Source: Pseudomonas sp. AL03
GTDB lineage: Bacteria > Pseudomonadota > Gammaproteobacteria > Pseudomonadales > Pseudomonadaceae
Assembly: GCF_029960815.1 (NCBI RefSeq)
Contig: NZ_JASBRE010000002.1
Location: 124,001-188,000 of the forward strand
Direction: 5' to 3'
Length of the DNA: 64,000 bases
In this document: one piece after another, positions 10,058 to 19,227 of the stretch
Numbering within the stretch: position 1 is the stretch's first letter
Layout: each line of letters begins with the position of its first letter
Translations under genes and position numbers: made by a program
Notes under the pieces: generated by a model
Told to the model about the DNA's origin: nothing
Database searches by the model: none
Seen by the model: the letters and a program-made list of their open reading frames with translations, nothing else

Positions 10058-10081
10058 ATTTCTGGTCAATTACTTGGGGCG

Positions 10082-11413
10082 CTAAATCATTCCTGCTTTT
10101 TTCCAGCGCAGATATTGAGTGATCAGATGCGCGCCCAGCTCCACGGGGCGTACCTCCAGCACCGGTACACCATGAGCGCTCAACCTCTCATGGTGTTCGG
10201 CGCGGGCATTGAGGTAATCCACTGTGCTGCAGTAGGTCAGCGCCTCGGGGAGAGTCTGAACCGGTGCATGGCGTAAACGGTCGAGGGTTTCTTCGCGCAG
10301 GCTGGCAACCAGAACTCGATGTTGTTTGGCCAGACGCTTGACGGCTGTCAGCAATTCTTCATCGTCCTCATCCCGCAAATTAGTCACCAGCACCACCAGC
10401 GCGCGACGTTTCTGCCGAACCAGCAATTGGCTGACGGCGGCCTGATAGTCGGCAGGGCGCCGGGTGCTTTCGAGGTCGTAAACCGTATTGAGCAGCACGT
10501 TCAGTTGCCCGGTGCCTTTGACCGGGGCGAGGTAGCGCGGTTGATCACTGGCAAACGTACTCAGGCCCACCGCATCACCCTGGCGCAGTGCTACGTAGCT
10601 GAGCAGCAGGCAAGCGTTCAGCGCGTGATCGAAATGCGACAGCTCATCATCCTGACTGCGCATGCGCCGGCCGCAATCGAGCATGAAGATGATGTGTTGG
10701 TCGCGCTCATCCTGATATTCACGTGCGATGGGCGTGCGATGGCGAGCTGTGGCCTTCCAATCGATCTGGCGCAGACTGTCGCCTTCTCTGAATTCGCGTA
10801 GTTGATGAAACTCCAGACCCAACCCGCGACGTTGCCGTTGGTGTACACCCAGCTGGCTCAGCCAGCTATCCACCGCCAATAGCTGGCCGCCGTAGAGTCG
10901 GGCGAAGTCAGGGTAGACGCGGGTGTTGTCGGCGACGTTGAGCAGGCGTTTGTCCGACCACAATCCCATCGGACTTGGCAGGTTGATTTCGCAGTGTTCG
11001 AAGGTGAAGTGCCCACGCTTTAGCGGGCGCAGCCGATAGCCGATCCGGCTGCGTTGACCGGGTTGCAGTTCGACTGACAACGGCAGGTTTTCAAAGCTCA
11101 GCCCCTGCGGTACGTGATCGAAGATCTGAATGTGCAACGGCTGGTGGAAATCATGCTCGACCTCCAGCCGTACTTCGCCCCAACGACCGAGCGCCAGGCT
11201 GCCAGGCATCTGCCGCTGCACGCGCGGCGAGGGCAGGCGTTTGAGGCGGATGGCGTCGAGTATCGCCAAGAACAACAGCGCCAGCAGCAATCCCCAGTTG
11301 ATCGACAACAGACTGCCGGGGGCTTCAACGTCCAATGCCCGCAAAGTGCCCAGCACAATGCCGATGGCCAGCAGGATCGCCAGCCAGATCAATAGCAGGC
11401 GCGAAGGTTTCAC
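10082..11413 (-). CDS. DUF58 domain-containing protein
   Basis: A 443-residue membrane-anchored protein with two N-terminal hydrophobic segments (about residues 5-22 and 35-55) and the DUF58 signature 'FREGDSLRQIDWKATAR', followed by a von Willebrand A-like core ('IIFMLDCGRRM'). The GTG at 11413 is chosen because it overlaps the moxR stop as GTGA and begins the first membrane helix; the open frame upstream is only the moxR shadow. By family knowledge DUF58 proteins pair with MoxR AAA+ ATPases, probably as substrate-binding partners in chaperone-like complexes. It is the last gene of the six-gene operon. Confidence 0.9.
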   Translation of the reverse strand: MKPSRLLLIWLAILLAIGIVLGTLRALDVEAPGSLLSINWGLLLALLFLAILDAIRLKRLPSPRVQRQMPGSLALGRWGEVRLEVEHDFHQPLHIQIFDHVPQGLSFENLPLSVELQPGQRSRIGYRLRPLKRGHFTFEHCEINLPSPMGLWSDKRLLNVADNTRVYPDFARLYGGQLLAVDSWLSQLGVHQRQRRGLGLEFHQLREFREGDSLRQIDWKATARHRTPIAREYQDERDQHIIFMLDCGRRMRSQDDELSHFDHALNACLLLSYVALRQGDAVGLSTFASDQPRYLAPVKGTGQLNVLLNTVYDLESTRRPADYQAAVSQLLVRQKRRALVVLVTNLRDEDDEELLTAVKRLAKQHRVLVASLREETLDRLRHAPVQTLPEALTYCSTVDYLNARAEHHERLSAHGVPVLEVRPVELGAHLITQYLRWKKAGMI

Positions 11414-12411
11414 AGACGCGGCGCCGGCACTTGATCGAGCAGTTGCTTGAGCACCTGATCGACGTCCAGCCCTTCGATGTCCAACTCCGGCGCAATGCGC
11501 ACACGATGGCGCAACACCGCCAGGGCGCAGCCTTTGATGTCGTCGGGAATGACAAACTCGCCACCGCGCAACAAGGCCCGGGCTCGGGCACAACGCACCA
11601 GCGCGATGGACGCGCGTGGCCCGGCGCCGAGAGTCAAGCCCGGCCAGGTGCGGGTGGTGCGGGCCAGGCGTACGGCGTAATCGAGGACCTGATCGTCAAG
11701 CGGCAAATCACTGGCGATGCGTTGCAAGGCCAGCACGTCTTTGGCTTGCAATACGGTGCGCAGCGGTTGCACGTCGAGCATGTCGGCGCGGGTCGAGCGG
11801 CTGACTTGGCGAACCATGTTCAGCTCTTGCTCGGCGTCGGGGTAATCCATGCGCACCTTGAGCATGAAGCGATCGAGCTCGGCTTCGGGCAGTGGATAAG
11901 TGCCTTCCTGTTCGATGGGGTTTTGCGTGGCGAGCACCATGAACGGTTGCACGATGGGCAGGGCGCGCCCTTCGAGGGTGACCTGGCGTTCCTGCATCGC
12001 TTCGAGCAGCGCGGCCTGGGTTTTCGCCGGGGCGCGGTTGATCTCGTCAGCGAGCAAAAGGTTAGTGAACAGCGGACCTTTGCGCAGTTTGAACTGCTCG
12101 GTTTGCAAGTCGTACACCGCGTGCCCGGTCACGTCGCTGGGCATCAGGTCGGGGGTGAACTGGATGCGTGCGAACTCGCCACCGAAGCAGCGGGCGAGGG
12201 CGCGCACCAACAAGGTTTTGCCCAACCCCGGCACGCCTTCGAGCAGCACATGGCCGCCAGCGATCAGGGCGGTGAGGACGTCGTCGATCACCGTGTTTTG
12301 GCCGATCACGGCTTTTCGTAATTCGGTCCGTACCGCTTGGGCCAATTGGCTGGCGCGCTGGCGTTGCTGAGCGGCGTGGGAGGGCACGCCGGGCTCGATC
12401 TGTTCACTCAT
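11410..12411 (-). CDS. MoxR-family AAA+ ATPase
   Basis: A 333-residue AAA+ ATPase of the MoxR subgroup: Walker A 'GVPGLGKT', Walker B 'LLADEINRAP', sensor 1 'VLATQNPIE', and a C-terminal lid. Full family length. MoxR ATPases act as chaperones for maturation of VWA-containing or membrane complexes; the DUF58 protein encoded immediately downstream is the expected partner. The ATG overlaps the stop of the preceding gene as ATGA. No regulatory domain is attached. Confidence 0.95.
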   Translation of the reverse strand: MSEQIEPGVPSHAAQQRQRASQLAQAVRTELRKAVIGQNTVIDDVLTALIAGGHVLLEGVPGLGKTLLVRALARCFGGEFARIQFTPDLMPSDVTGHAVYDLQTEQFKLRKGPLFTNLLLADEINRAPAKTQAALLEAMQERQVTLEGRALPIVQPFMVLATQNPIEQEGTYPLPEAELDRFMLKVRMDYPDAEQELNMVRQVSRSTRADMLDVQPLRTVLQAKDVLALQRIASDLPLDDQVLDYAVRLARTTRTWPGLTLGAGPRASIALVRCARARALLRGGEFVIPDDIKGCALAVLRHRVRIAPELDIEGLDVDQVLKQLLDQVPAPRL

Positions 12412-13571
12412 AGCGTGTTCCTCAAGGTTTGCAGGTGGGCGACCTGACGGCTGAATTCAGCGCTGGACAGCCGCTGCTTCGGTCGCGGGCTCATGGCCTG
12501 GCTGATAGCGCGTGTGGATTGGCCGGTCAGGCGTGCGAGCACCCGCCATTGCTCGGCAACGTCCAATTGTTCGAAACCGGGATGACGGCGCCGCACACGA
12601 CGCAGGATGTCTTGCTGCAAGGCTTGCAGCAGGTGCTGTTGCCCGTTGCGGCGCAACATGAAATCGGCGCTGGCGCGCAGGTGTTCCTGAAGTTGCCGGC
12701 GACCTTTCGGAGCAGGTTCCAGCAGCGGACCATGGCGTACCCCGACATGCCAGAGCGCAAGCCCGATCAGGGCGATGAGGGCGACCAACGCCTGAGGGAA
12801 ATTACGCAGGAGCAAGGTCAGCAGACTGTCGTGATCGGTGTTGAACAGCAGGGTCACGTTCGTGTCGGCGGTCAGGTACCAGAGCAGCCAGGCGTTGTCG
12901 TACTGGTCGATGGCCGGGGTTTTCCACAGGTCGGCGTCGGTGACCACGGTGATCGAACCGAGCCCGTGGTTCAGCTGCATCATGTGCGTGGCCTTGCCGC
13001 TGTTGGCCCAGGCTTGCGCGAGGTTTTTCGGGTCTTCGAGATGGAACGCCGTATCGAAGCTGGCGTAGGCCGGCGCGTCTTCGTCTTCCAGATACAGCTT
13101 GGTCAGTTTGGGGTAAGGGTTGCCGCCAATAGTGGGCGGCGGCTCCTTGAGGTCTTTGCTCAGCGACTGGTGCAGCTGCACCCGGTCGAGCAGCAGGTCA
13201 TTGCTCTGGCCGGTCCTTTCATCCCACAGCGACTGGGCGACAAACAACAGGCGCCCGCCGGCCCGGGTCCAGTTCATCACTTGATCGATCTGGCGCGGCG
13301 TCATGTTGTACCGGTCCCCGAGCAACAACAGGCTGTGCTGATGCGGATCGAGGGTGGGCAGCACGTCGAGGTTGTTGGCGTGACTGACGGTCAGGCCCTG
13401 TTTGCGCAGGAAATGCGCTGCGGCCAAATAGGGATTGGCCTGGGCTTCGGGGGACGGGCCGTGATCGATTTCTGCCTGATAGGGCGTGGCCTTCAGGTAC
13501 AGATAAACACTCAGCACGCCCACCAGCACGCTGATGAACACGCCGACCGAAAGCCGCAACCGCCGGCTCAA
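12408..13571 (-). CDS. DUF4350 domain-containing membrane protein
   Basis: A 387-residue protein with an N-terminal membrane helix at about residues 7-27, an extracytoplasmic region of the DUF4350 type (a GATase/ThuA-like fold, 'LLLLGDRYNMT' and 'GGRLLFVAQS'), a second membrane helix near residues 258-275, and a charged cytoplasmic tail. Its molecular role is unknown in any organism I recall. Start and stop overlap both neighbours by four bases, which argues for coupled translation with MoxR and the DUF4129 protein. Confidence 0.85.
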   Translation of the reverse strand: MSRRLRLSVGVFISVLVGVLSVYLYLKATPYQAEIDHGPSPEAQANPYLAAAHFLRKQGLTVSHANNLDVLPTLDPHQHSLLLLGDRYNMTPRQIDQVMNWTRAGGRLLFVAQSLWDERTGQSNDLLLDRVQLHQSLSKDLKEPPPTIGGNPYPKLTKLYLEDEDAPAYASFDTAFHLEDPKNLAQAWANSGKATHMMQLNHGLGSITVVTDADLWKTPAIDQYDNAWLLWYLTADTNVTLLFNTDHDSLLTLLLRNFPQALVALIALIGLALWHVGVRHGPLLEPAPKGRRQLQEHLRASADFMLRRNGQQHLLQALQQDILRRVRRRHPGFEQLDVAEQWRVLARLTGQSTRAISQAMSPRPKQRLSSAEFSRQVAHLQTLRNTL

Positions 13572-15112
13572 CGGGGCGCTCCCGGGCCGAACAATGTTCG
13601 CCAGCCGTCACAGAGTTCCTGTTGCAAATGCGCGGGCGGCAGGCGATGCCCGTAGGCCATGTTCTGCCAGTGCCTGGTCAGGTTTCTGCTGAAGGCCAGC
13701 AAGGCCGGTTGATGCAGTTGCTCGACGCGTTGGAGCACCTCGCCTTCCGTGTCGGCGGGTTTCAGCGCCATGTTGTGGTCGTGCAACAGATGGCTGAGCA
13801 GGGCGCGATAGAGCAACCCGAGGGCAGCGCGCGGGTTGGTTTGCCAGAGACTTTCGGCGCTGGCTGCGATGTCAGCGGGCAGGGTTTCGCGATTCAGGTC
13901 CAGACCGAACGCTTGCGGCGGGAATGGGCGTGCGACTTTACGGTTGAACGCCGGCCGACGGCTGACGAACGCCTGCAACCAGCCGCGGTAACGCCAGATC
14001 AGCAAGCCGATGGCACCCATCACGGCGCCCCACAACAGCCCTTCAATCAAGGTGGCGAGAAAGCCGAAACGCTGGCTATCGAACAGACTGGCCAAGGCCT
14101 TCAGCCATTCAGGTGTTTTCCCGTCATCCGGTGTTTGGGTGTCGGGTTTGTCTTCGCCAAATCGATAGCGGGTCACCGTTTCTTTGTTCTTGAACGGGGG
14201 CTGATCGAGAATTTTCTTGATGCTGTCTTTGGACGCCTGACTGGTCAGCGGCTGATCCAACAGGCGTGGGCTGTCCGGCGTGATCACCGGCTCGTCGGCC
14301 CAGACGTTGGGTGCGGCCGGCACCAGCAGTATCGCGGCCAGCAGCAGAGTGACCGCTGTGGTGTTGAGGCGTTGGCGCAATCGGCGGAACACCAGTTCGA
14401 TGTCCCAGGCTTCCAGCACCGTGCGCCGATTCAGATAAAGGCTGAAGCCGCAGGCCACGTAGATTGGTTCCCAGACAATCAGCACCAGCACGTAAAAGGC
14501 ATTGGTCAGGTGTTCCAGCCATCGCCAGTCCTGTGTGGCGGCGGTGATCAAGGTCTGCCAGCTCCAGTCGAGTTCGACCTGTTGCGGCAAGAACATATAG
14601 AACAGCACCATCAGGCCGATCCATAACGCGCTTTCCAGATGCACGCCGATGATCGTAAGCCACCGCGCGGAACCGGCGTTGCGCTGCAACAGCACCTGCA
14701 AGCGCTGTTGTCGTGCCTGCCCACTCAGCCCTTCGAGTTGCACCACCGGCATCACAAAACTGCGGCTCAGGCTCAGCCGTCGCCAGGTCAGGCTGGCCAG
14801 CAGTTGTGGCTTGAGCAGGCGCGGCCATTGGCGCAGCGCCTGTTTCAATGTGGGTGTTTCACCGAACATTACTTTGGAAAGGATGTACAACGGCAGTCGT
14901 TCGAACGCCGGTTTCAGCCACCAGAAGATGAACACGGCGAGGGAGGGCGAATCCCACAGAAACAAGGTGAGCAGCGCGAAGATCGGCAAGGTGATGATGG
15001 CCCAACTGGTCATCAGCAATCGTCGATGGCGCTGGCTCAGCAGCACGCCCAGGTCCATGGCTTCCCAGGTGGTGCGCGGGCGGATCACGACCGTGGCGTC
15101 ACTCAGGCGCAT
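13568..15112 (-). CDS. DUF4129 domain-containing membrane protein
   Basis: A 514-residue polytopic protein. The N-terminal half holds several hydrophobic helices (for example 'WAIITLPIFALLTLFLW'); a long soluble loop follows, then one more helix and a C-terminal DUF4129 domain ('RAALGLLYRALLSHLL', 'DTEGEVLQRV'). The ATG at 15112 overlaps the SpoIIM-like stop by 14 bases; a TTG at 15130 would add six residues. DUF4129 domains occur with transglutaminase-like proteins and with MoxR/DUF58 clusters, as here. Function unknown. Confidence 0.85.
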   Translation of the reverse strand: MRLSDATVVIRPRTTWEAMDLGVLLSQRHRRLLMTSWAIITLPIFALLTLFLWDSPSLAVFIFWWLKPAFERLPLYILSKVMFGETPTLKQALRQWPRLLKPQLLASLTWRRLSLSRSFVMPVVQLEGLSGQARQQRLQVLLQRNAGSARWLTIIGVHLESALWIGLMVLFYMFLPQQVELDWSWQTLITAATQDWRWLEHLTNAFYVLVLIVWEPIYVACGFSLYLNRRTVLEAWDIELVFRRLRQRLNTTAVTLLLAAILLVPAAPNVWADEPVITPDSPRLLDQPLTSQASKDSIKKILDQPPFKNKETVTRYRFGEDKPDTQTPDDGKTPEWLKALASLFDSQRFGFLATLIEGLLWGAVMGAIGLLIWRYRGWLQAFVSRRPAFNRKVARPFPPQAFGLDLNRETLPADIAASAESLWQTNPRAALGLLYRALLSHLLHDHNMALKPADTEGEVLQRVEQLHQPALLAFSRNLTRHWQNMAYGHRLPPAHLQQELCDGWRTLFGPGAPR

Positions 15113-16076
15113 GGCGGGTTCGTCCGGCAAACAGCAGATAAGTCGCCACCAACAACCAAAGCACCGCGCCGACCAGGTATTTGGTGATTGGCGCCGGCGC
15201 GGTCATCGACGACCAGTAGGCTTCGATAAACGCGGCAATCAGCAGAAACAGCATGACGCCGCAGATCAGCAACACGCTCTTGCGCGCCGCCAATCGCAAC
15301 GCTTCGGCGCGGGGCAGGCGCCCCGGCGCGATCATTGCCCAGCCCAGTTGCAGGCCGGCGGCACCGGCCAGCGCAATGGCGCTCAGTTCGAACGCGCCGT
15401 GGCCAATCACGAACGACCAGAAGGTTTGCCCGTAGCCGATGTGCGTCAGGTGCCCGGCCACCGCGCCAATCATCAAGCCGTTGAAGAACAGGAAAAACGC
15501 GCTGCCCAGACCAAACAGCAAGCCGCTGGCAAACGTCTGAAAGGCGATGCCAATGTTGTGCATGATGTAGTAACCGAACATCACCCAGTCTTCACTGGCG
15601 GCGCGTTCCGCCGAACGCCCCAGGTGACCGGCGTCGGGGTCATACATGCCTTGCATCTCGCTGACCTGCTCGGCCGGAATCAGGTTGTAGACCAGGTCCG
15701 GGAACAGATACACCAGCAGCGCGAAGCCGATCAGGCTGCCAAAAAACATCAGGCCGGCGGAGAGCACAAAGCGCCATTGTTCGCGCACCAGGCGCGGAAA
15801 GTCGGCAAGGATAAAGCTCAGTAGGTTGGCGCCCAGTCGACTGCGATGCCGATAAAGCTGTTGATGCCCTCGCAGCACGTGTTGCTGCAAGGAGTCGATC
15901 AGGAAACTGCTGTAGCCGCGTTCCTGAGCCAGTGCCAACTGTTGGCAGAGCCGTCGATAGTCTTTCGGGAAACTGGCGATCCGTGAGGTTTCCTTGCCTC
16001 GCTCCAGCTGGTCGAGCATCAGGGAAAACTGCTCCCATTCGGCCTTGTGGCGATTTTCGAAAAGGCTTTGCTTCAT
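15099..16076 (-). CDS. Stage II sporulation protein M (SpoIIM/DUF95) homologue
   Basis: A 325-residue integral membrane protein with a soluble helical N-terminus of about 100 residues, then at least five hydrophobic segments, including the family hallmark 'FGYYIMHNIGIAFQTFA' and 'GHGAFELSAIALAGAAG'. SpoIIM of Bacillus recruits peptidoglycan-remodelling enzymes during engulfment; this organism does not sporulate, so the name describes homology only. It overlaps the RDD gene upstream by four bases (ATGA). Confidence 0.9.
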   Translation of the reverse strand: MKQSLFENRHKAEWEQFSLMLDQLERGKETSRIASFPKDYRRLCQQLALAQERGYSSFLIDSLQQHVLRGHQQLYRHRSRLGANLLSFILADFPRLVREQWRFVLSAGLMFFGSLIGFALLVYLFPDLVYNLIPAEQVSEMQGMYDPDAGHLGRSAERAASEDWVMFGYYIMHNIGIAFQTFASGLLFGLGSAFFLFFNGLMIGAVAGHLTHIGYGQTFWSFVIGHGAFELSAIALAGAAGLQLGWAMIAPGRLPRAEALRLAARKSVLLICGVMLFLLIAAFIEAYWSSMTAPAPITKYLVGAVLWLLVATYLLFAGRTRHAPE

Positions 16077-16804
16077 GCGGGCCCCAACAAGCCACGGGCG
16101 ATGCCGTTGAGTTCCGCCACGGCGCGTGGCGCGGAGACCTGCAACGGTTGGGCAAGGATCGACGCCAGTTCGTTCGTCCGCGCTTCGGAGAGTTCACCCT
16201 GGCGTTCGGCAAACCCAAGAATGGCGCGTTGTTCGAGCAGCGTCAGGGTAAAGGCCGGGCGCCGAGGCTGGACGTCGGGCAGTTGCGGTCGAGTCAACGG
16301 TTGTTCGCGGTAGATCACCAGCGTGCCGGCGGCCAAGTCGCCGAGGCGTTTGAAGGTGGGGTGTTGCAGGCAACTGATGGCGCCGAGGAAGTAGCCAAAT
16401 GGCAACAGGTCGAAAAATCGCAGCAGGTTGCGCAGCAGCGAAGCAGACCAGCCGATCGGCGTGCCATCGTCCTGCACCACCCGCAACCCCATCCATTGTT
16501 TGCCCGGCGAGCGCCCTTGGTTGAGCACCTCGAACAGCACCATGTACCACCAGCTCACCACGAACAAAAGAATCGAGCCGAGCCCAGCGCCGAGTTTGCC
16601 GAGAAACGCCAACACAATAAACAGCAAGCCCAGGACCAATCCGCGTAACCCAAGGTCGATGGCGAACGCCAGCGCACGAACCATCAACCCGGCCGGGCGC
16701 AGTGGCAAGTCGATGCCTTCCGGCGTTTCGACTTGATACCGCGTATCCAGTGGCGCGGACAGCGTCGCTTTCCTTGGCAGTGCTGTGGTCTCGAGCATGG
16801 GCAA
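16073..16804 (-). CDS. RDD family membrane protein
   Basis: A 243-residue protein with the RDD domain: 'LPLRPAGLMVRALAFAIDLGLR' positions the Arg-Asp pair in the first helix, two further helices follow ('GLVLGLLFIVLAFLG', 'SILLFVVSWWYMVLFE'), then 'GRSPGKQWMGLRVV'. The C-terminal 90 residues are soluble. First gene of the operon RDD - SpoIIM-like - DUF4129 - DUF4350 - moxR - DUF58. The 177 bases between this start and the divergent sbcB must hold both promoters. Confidence 0.9.
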   Translation of the reverse strand: MPMLETTALPRKATLSAPLDTRYQVETPEGIDLPLRPAGLMVRALAFAIDLGLRGLVLGLLFIVLAFLGKLGAGLGSILLFVVSWWYMVLFEVLNQGRSPGKQWMGLRVVQDDGTPIGWSASLLRNLLRFFDLLPFGYFLGAISCLQHPTFKRLGDLAAGTLVIYREQPLTRPQLPDVQPRRPAFTLTLLEQRAILGFAERQGELSEARTNELASILAQPLQVSAPRAVAELNGIARGLLGPA

Positions 16805-16981
16805 CCTTAATGTGGCCTGTTCGGGATTCGATGTCCGGCCGATGCTAGCAGCCTCTCGGGGGGAAACGACATAACTATGTATTGCACGGTGAGTGGCCGG
16901 AGGTGATTGAATGACGAGATTACTGGCCGGGGCGGGATGTGAACGCCTAGACTTCGCCGATCTTCAGTTCAGGAATAGCCC

Positions 16982-18412
16982 GTGACCTCTATCTTCTGGT
17001 ACGACTATGAAACCACTGGCATCAACCCCCGTTGCGACCGCCCGCTACAAATGGCGGGGATTCGCACTGACTTCGATCTCAATGAAATAGACGAGCCGGT
17101 CAACCTTTACTGCCAGCCCAGTGAAGACATCCTGCCCCATCCGGCGGCCTGCGCGATCACGGGTATTACCCCCGGCCGACTGGCCGAGCAGGGCCTGAGT
17201 GAAGCCGATTTCATGACCCGGGTGCATGCCCAACTCGCTGCGCCCGGTACGTGTGGGGCGGGGTACAACACGTTGCGTTTCGACGACGAGATGACCCGTT
17301 ACAGCCTGTACCGAAACTTTTTTGACCCCTACGCGCGCGAGTGGCAGGGCGGTAACAGCCGCTGGGACCTGATTGATGTGGTGCGTGCAGCGTATGCCTT
17401 GCGCCCTGATGGCATCGTTTGGCCAAAGGACGACGAGGGGCGGGTGACGCTCAAACTCGAACGCCTGACCGCCGCCAATGGCATTGATCACGGCAATGCT
17501 CACGAAGCGTTGTCGGACGTTCGCGCCACCATCGCCCTGGCGCGTCTGATCCGGGAAAAACAGCCAAAGTTGTATGACTGGTTGTTTCAGTTGCGCGGTA
17601 AACAAAAGGTGATGGATCAGATTCGGCTGTTGCAGCCAATGGTGCACATCTCCGGGCGCTTCTCGGCGGCGCGCAGTTATGTTGGTGTGGTGCTGCCATT
17701 GGCCTGGCATCCGCGCAACAAGAACGCTTTGATTGTCTGTGACCTGCACCTGGACCCTCAGGGCTTGCTCGATCTTGATGCCGACACCTTGCGTCAACGG
17801 CTGTATACCCGCCGCGATGACTTGGCCGAGGGCGAGTTGCCGGTGCCGCTCAAACTTATCCACATCAACAAATGCCCGGTGGTGGCGCCGTTGTCGGTAC
17901 TTCGTTCTGAAGACCCGCAACGTTTGGGGCTGGATATGTCGCTCTACCAAGCGCGTGCGCTGCGGCTAAGTGACGCACAAAAAGTTTGGCGAGATAAAGT
18001 TCAGGCGATTTATGCCAACGAAGACTTCACCTCGAGCCAAGACCCTGAGCAACAGTTATACGATGGTTTTATCGGTGATCGGGATCGGCGTCTATGTGAG
18101 CAAGTCAGGTCTGCCGACCCTGCTCAATTAGCGCAACAACAATGGCCTTTCGATGATGAACGCTTGCCTGAATTATTGTTTCGATATCGCGCCCGCAACT
18201 TCCCCGATACGTTGAGTTTCGAAGAGCAAGAACGCTGGCGAATATTCTGTCAGCAACGTTTGTCAGCACCCGAATGGGGGGCGCCAAATACGCTGGACAC
18301 TTTTGTAGCGGCCGCAGCCCAATGGAACATTAGTGCTACATCGCTTCAGCGGGAGGTGCTGAATGAATGGCAGAATTATGTCCAGGGATTGCGCAAACGA
18401 TTGAATCTTTGA
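16982..18412 (+). CDS. sbcB: Exodeoxyribonuclease I
   Basis: Exonuclease I (476 aa) degrades single-stranded DNA 3' to 5' and acts in mismatch repair and recombination. The DEDDh catalytic motif is complete: 'DYETTG' at residues 7-12, 'GYNTLRFDDE' for Exo II, and 'HEALSDV' for Exo III with the catalytic His. The SH3-like and helical C-terminal regions typical of the family follow, and length agrees. The start is a GTG at 16982, beginning 'VTSIFWYDYETTG'; no earlier start fits. It is a single-gene unit ending in a bidirectional terminator shared with mvaT. Confidence 0.97.
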   Translation: MTSIFWYDYETTGINPRCDRPLQMAGIRTDFDLNEIDEPVNLYCQPSEDILPHPAACAITGITPGRLAEQGLSEADFMTRVHAQLAAPGTCGAGYNTLRFDDEMTRYSLYRNFFDPYAREWQGGNSRWDLIDVVRAAYALRPDGIVWPKDDEGRVTLKLERLTAANGIDHGNAHEALSDVRATIALARLIREKQPKLYDWLFQLRGKQKVMDQIRLLQPMVHISGRFSAARSYVGVVLPLAWHPRNKNALIVCDLHLDPQGLLDLDADTLRQRLYTRRDDLAEGELPVPLKLIHINKCPVVAPLSVLRSEDPQRLGLDMSLYQARALRLSDAQKVWRDKVQAIYANEDFTSSQDPEQQLYDGFIGDRDRRLCEQVRSADPAQLAQQQWPFDDERLPELLFRYRARNFPDTLSFEEQERWRIFCQQRLSAPEWGAPNTLDTFVAAAAQWNISATSLQREVLNEWQNYVQGLRKRLNL

Positions 18413-18445
18413 AAACGAATATGTCCGGGGCTGAATGCCAGCATC

Positions 18446-18478
18446 AAAAAACGCCAGCATCAGCTGGCGTTCTTTTTT
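18446..18478. terminator. Bidirectional intrinsic terminator between sbcB and mvaT
   Basis: ACGCCAG at 18451-18457 pairs with CTGGCGT at 18464-18470 around a six-base loop. An A-run precedes and a T-run follows, so it can terminate both convergent genes. Confidence 0.9.
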
Positions 18479-18510
18479 GTCGCGGATGAGTCTGCGACAA
18501 ACTCTGCGGC

Positions 18511-18888
18511 TTAGCCCAGCAGGGTAGCCCAGCCTTCAACCACGTCACCGCCCCACTTGGCTTTCCACTCTTTCAGCGTTTTGTGGTTGCCACCTTTGGT
18601 TTCGATGACTTCGCCGTTGTGCGGGTTTTTGTATTGTTTAACTTTGCGAGCACGTTTGGTGCCGGTAGTTTTTACTGCGCCGCCGCGTGGCGCTTTGGTT
18701 TTGGACTCTGGATCCAATAGCGCAATGATGTCACGCAGAGATTTGGAGTATTCGCCCATCAGGGTGCGCAGTTTGCCTTCGAATTCCAGCTCGGTTTGCA
18801 GTTTGTCGTCTTGGGACAGGTTCTTCAAACGGGCTTGCAGCTCTTTGATAGCTTCTTCGGTGGCGCGATATTCGTTGATCAAGGACAT
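18511..18888 (-). CDS. mvaT: H-NS-family xenogeneic silencer MvaT
   Basis: A 125-residue protein with an N-terminal coiled coil for oligomerisation (residues 1-60, 'MSLINEYRATEEAIKELQ') and a C-terminal DNA-binding domain with 'ARKVKQYKNPHNGEVIETKG' and 'LKEWKAKWG', the AT-rich minor-groove motif of MvaT/MvaU. It silences AT-rich, often horizontally acquired genes. The start at 18888 is set by the conserved N-terminus and AAGGT nine bases upstream; the frame is open 162 bases further but that part is promoter. Preceded by a good sigma-70 promoter and an AT-rich region that could support autoregulation. Confidence 0.97.
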   Translation of the reverse strand: MSLINEYRATEEAIKELQARLKNLSQDDKLQTELEFEGKLRTLMGEYSKSLRDIIALLDPESKTKAPRGGAVKTTGTKRARKVKQYKNPHNGEVIETKGGNHKTLKEWKAKWGGDVVEGWATLLG

Positions 18889-19227
18889 GAGGACTACCTT
18901 ATGTTGGGGCGCTGGATGGCAGGTGACAGTGCGGCAATAATAGTCAGGGTGTTTCATCAAGTAAACATTAACCGTGGTTTTATTTAAATGAGTTACGGTG
19001 AATAGGGCATAAATGGCGGGTGTAGTTAAATAGTGTGATGCCGTCATCACAGATATTCACAATCGGGCACTTGAAGATGGGCAACAGGAACACCATCGCG
19101 CGGGTAGTGGAGGCTGCCAAAATCTCTGTCGCCCACCTTCGTGCCAGGCAAGACGTCATCAATACTGCAGTTTTGCTGCGCAATCGCTAGAATGGCCGCC
19201 TTTGCGAAGTTCTGGAGTTTGACCCTC
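18889..19227. other. Divergent intergenic region mvaT/purU
   Basis: 339 bases without a gene. The mvaT-proximal half (18930-19060) is AT-rich with TTTAAAT-like tracts, a plausible MvaT target for autoregulation. The purU-proximal part has a TAGAAT -10 candidate at 19187-19192. Short open frames here have no family similarity that I recognise. Confidence 0.6.
18937..18965 (-). promoter_or_regulatory. Predicted sigma-70 promoter of mvaT
   Basis: On the minus strand TTTACT (18965-18960) and TATTAT (18942-18937) are separated by 17 bases, giving a 5' leader of about 42 bases before the mvaT ATG. Confidence 0.6.
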
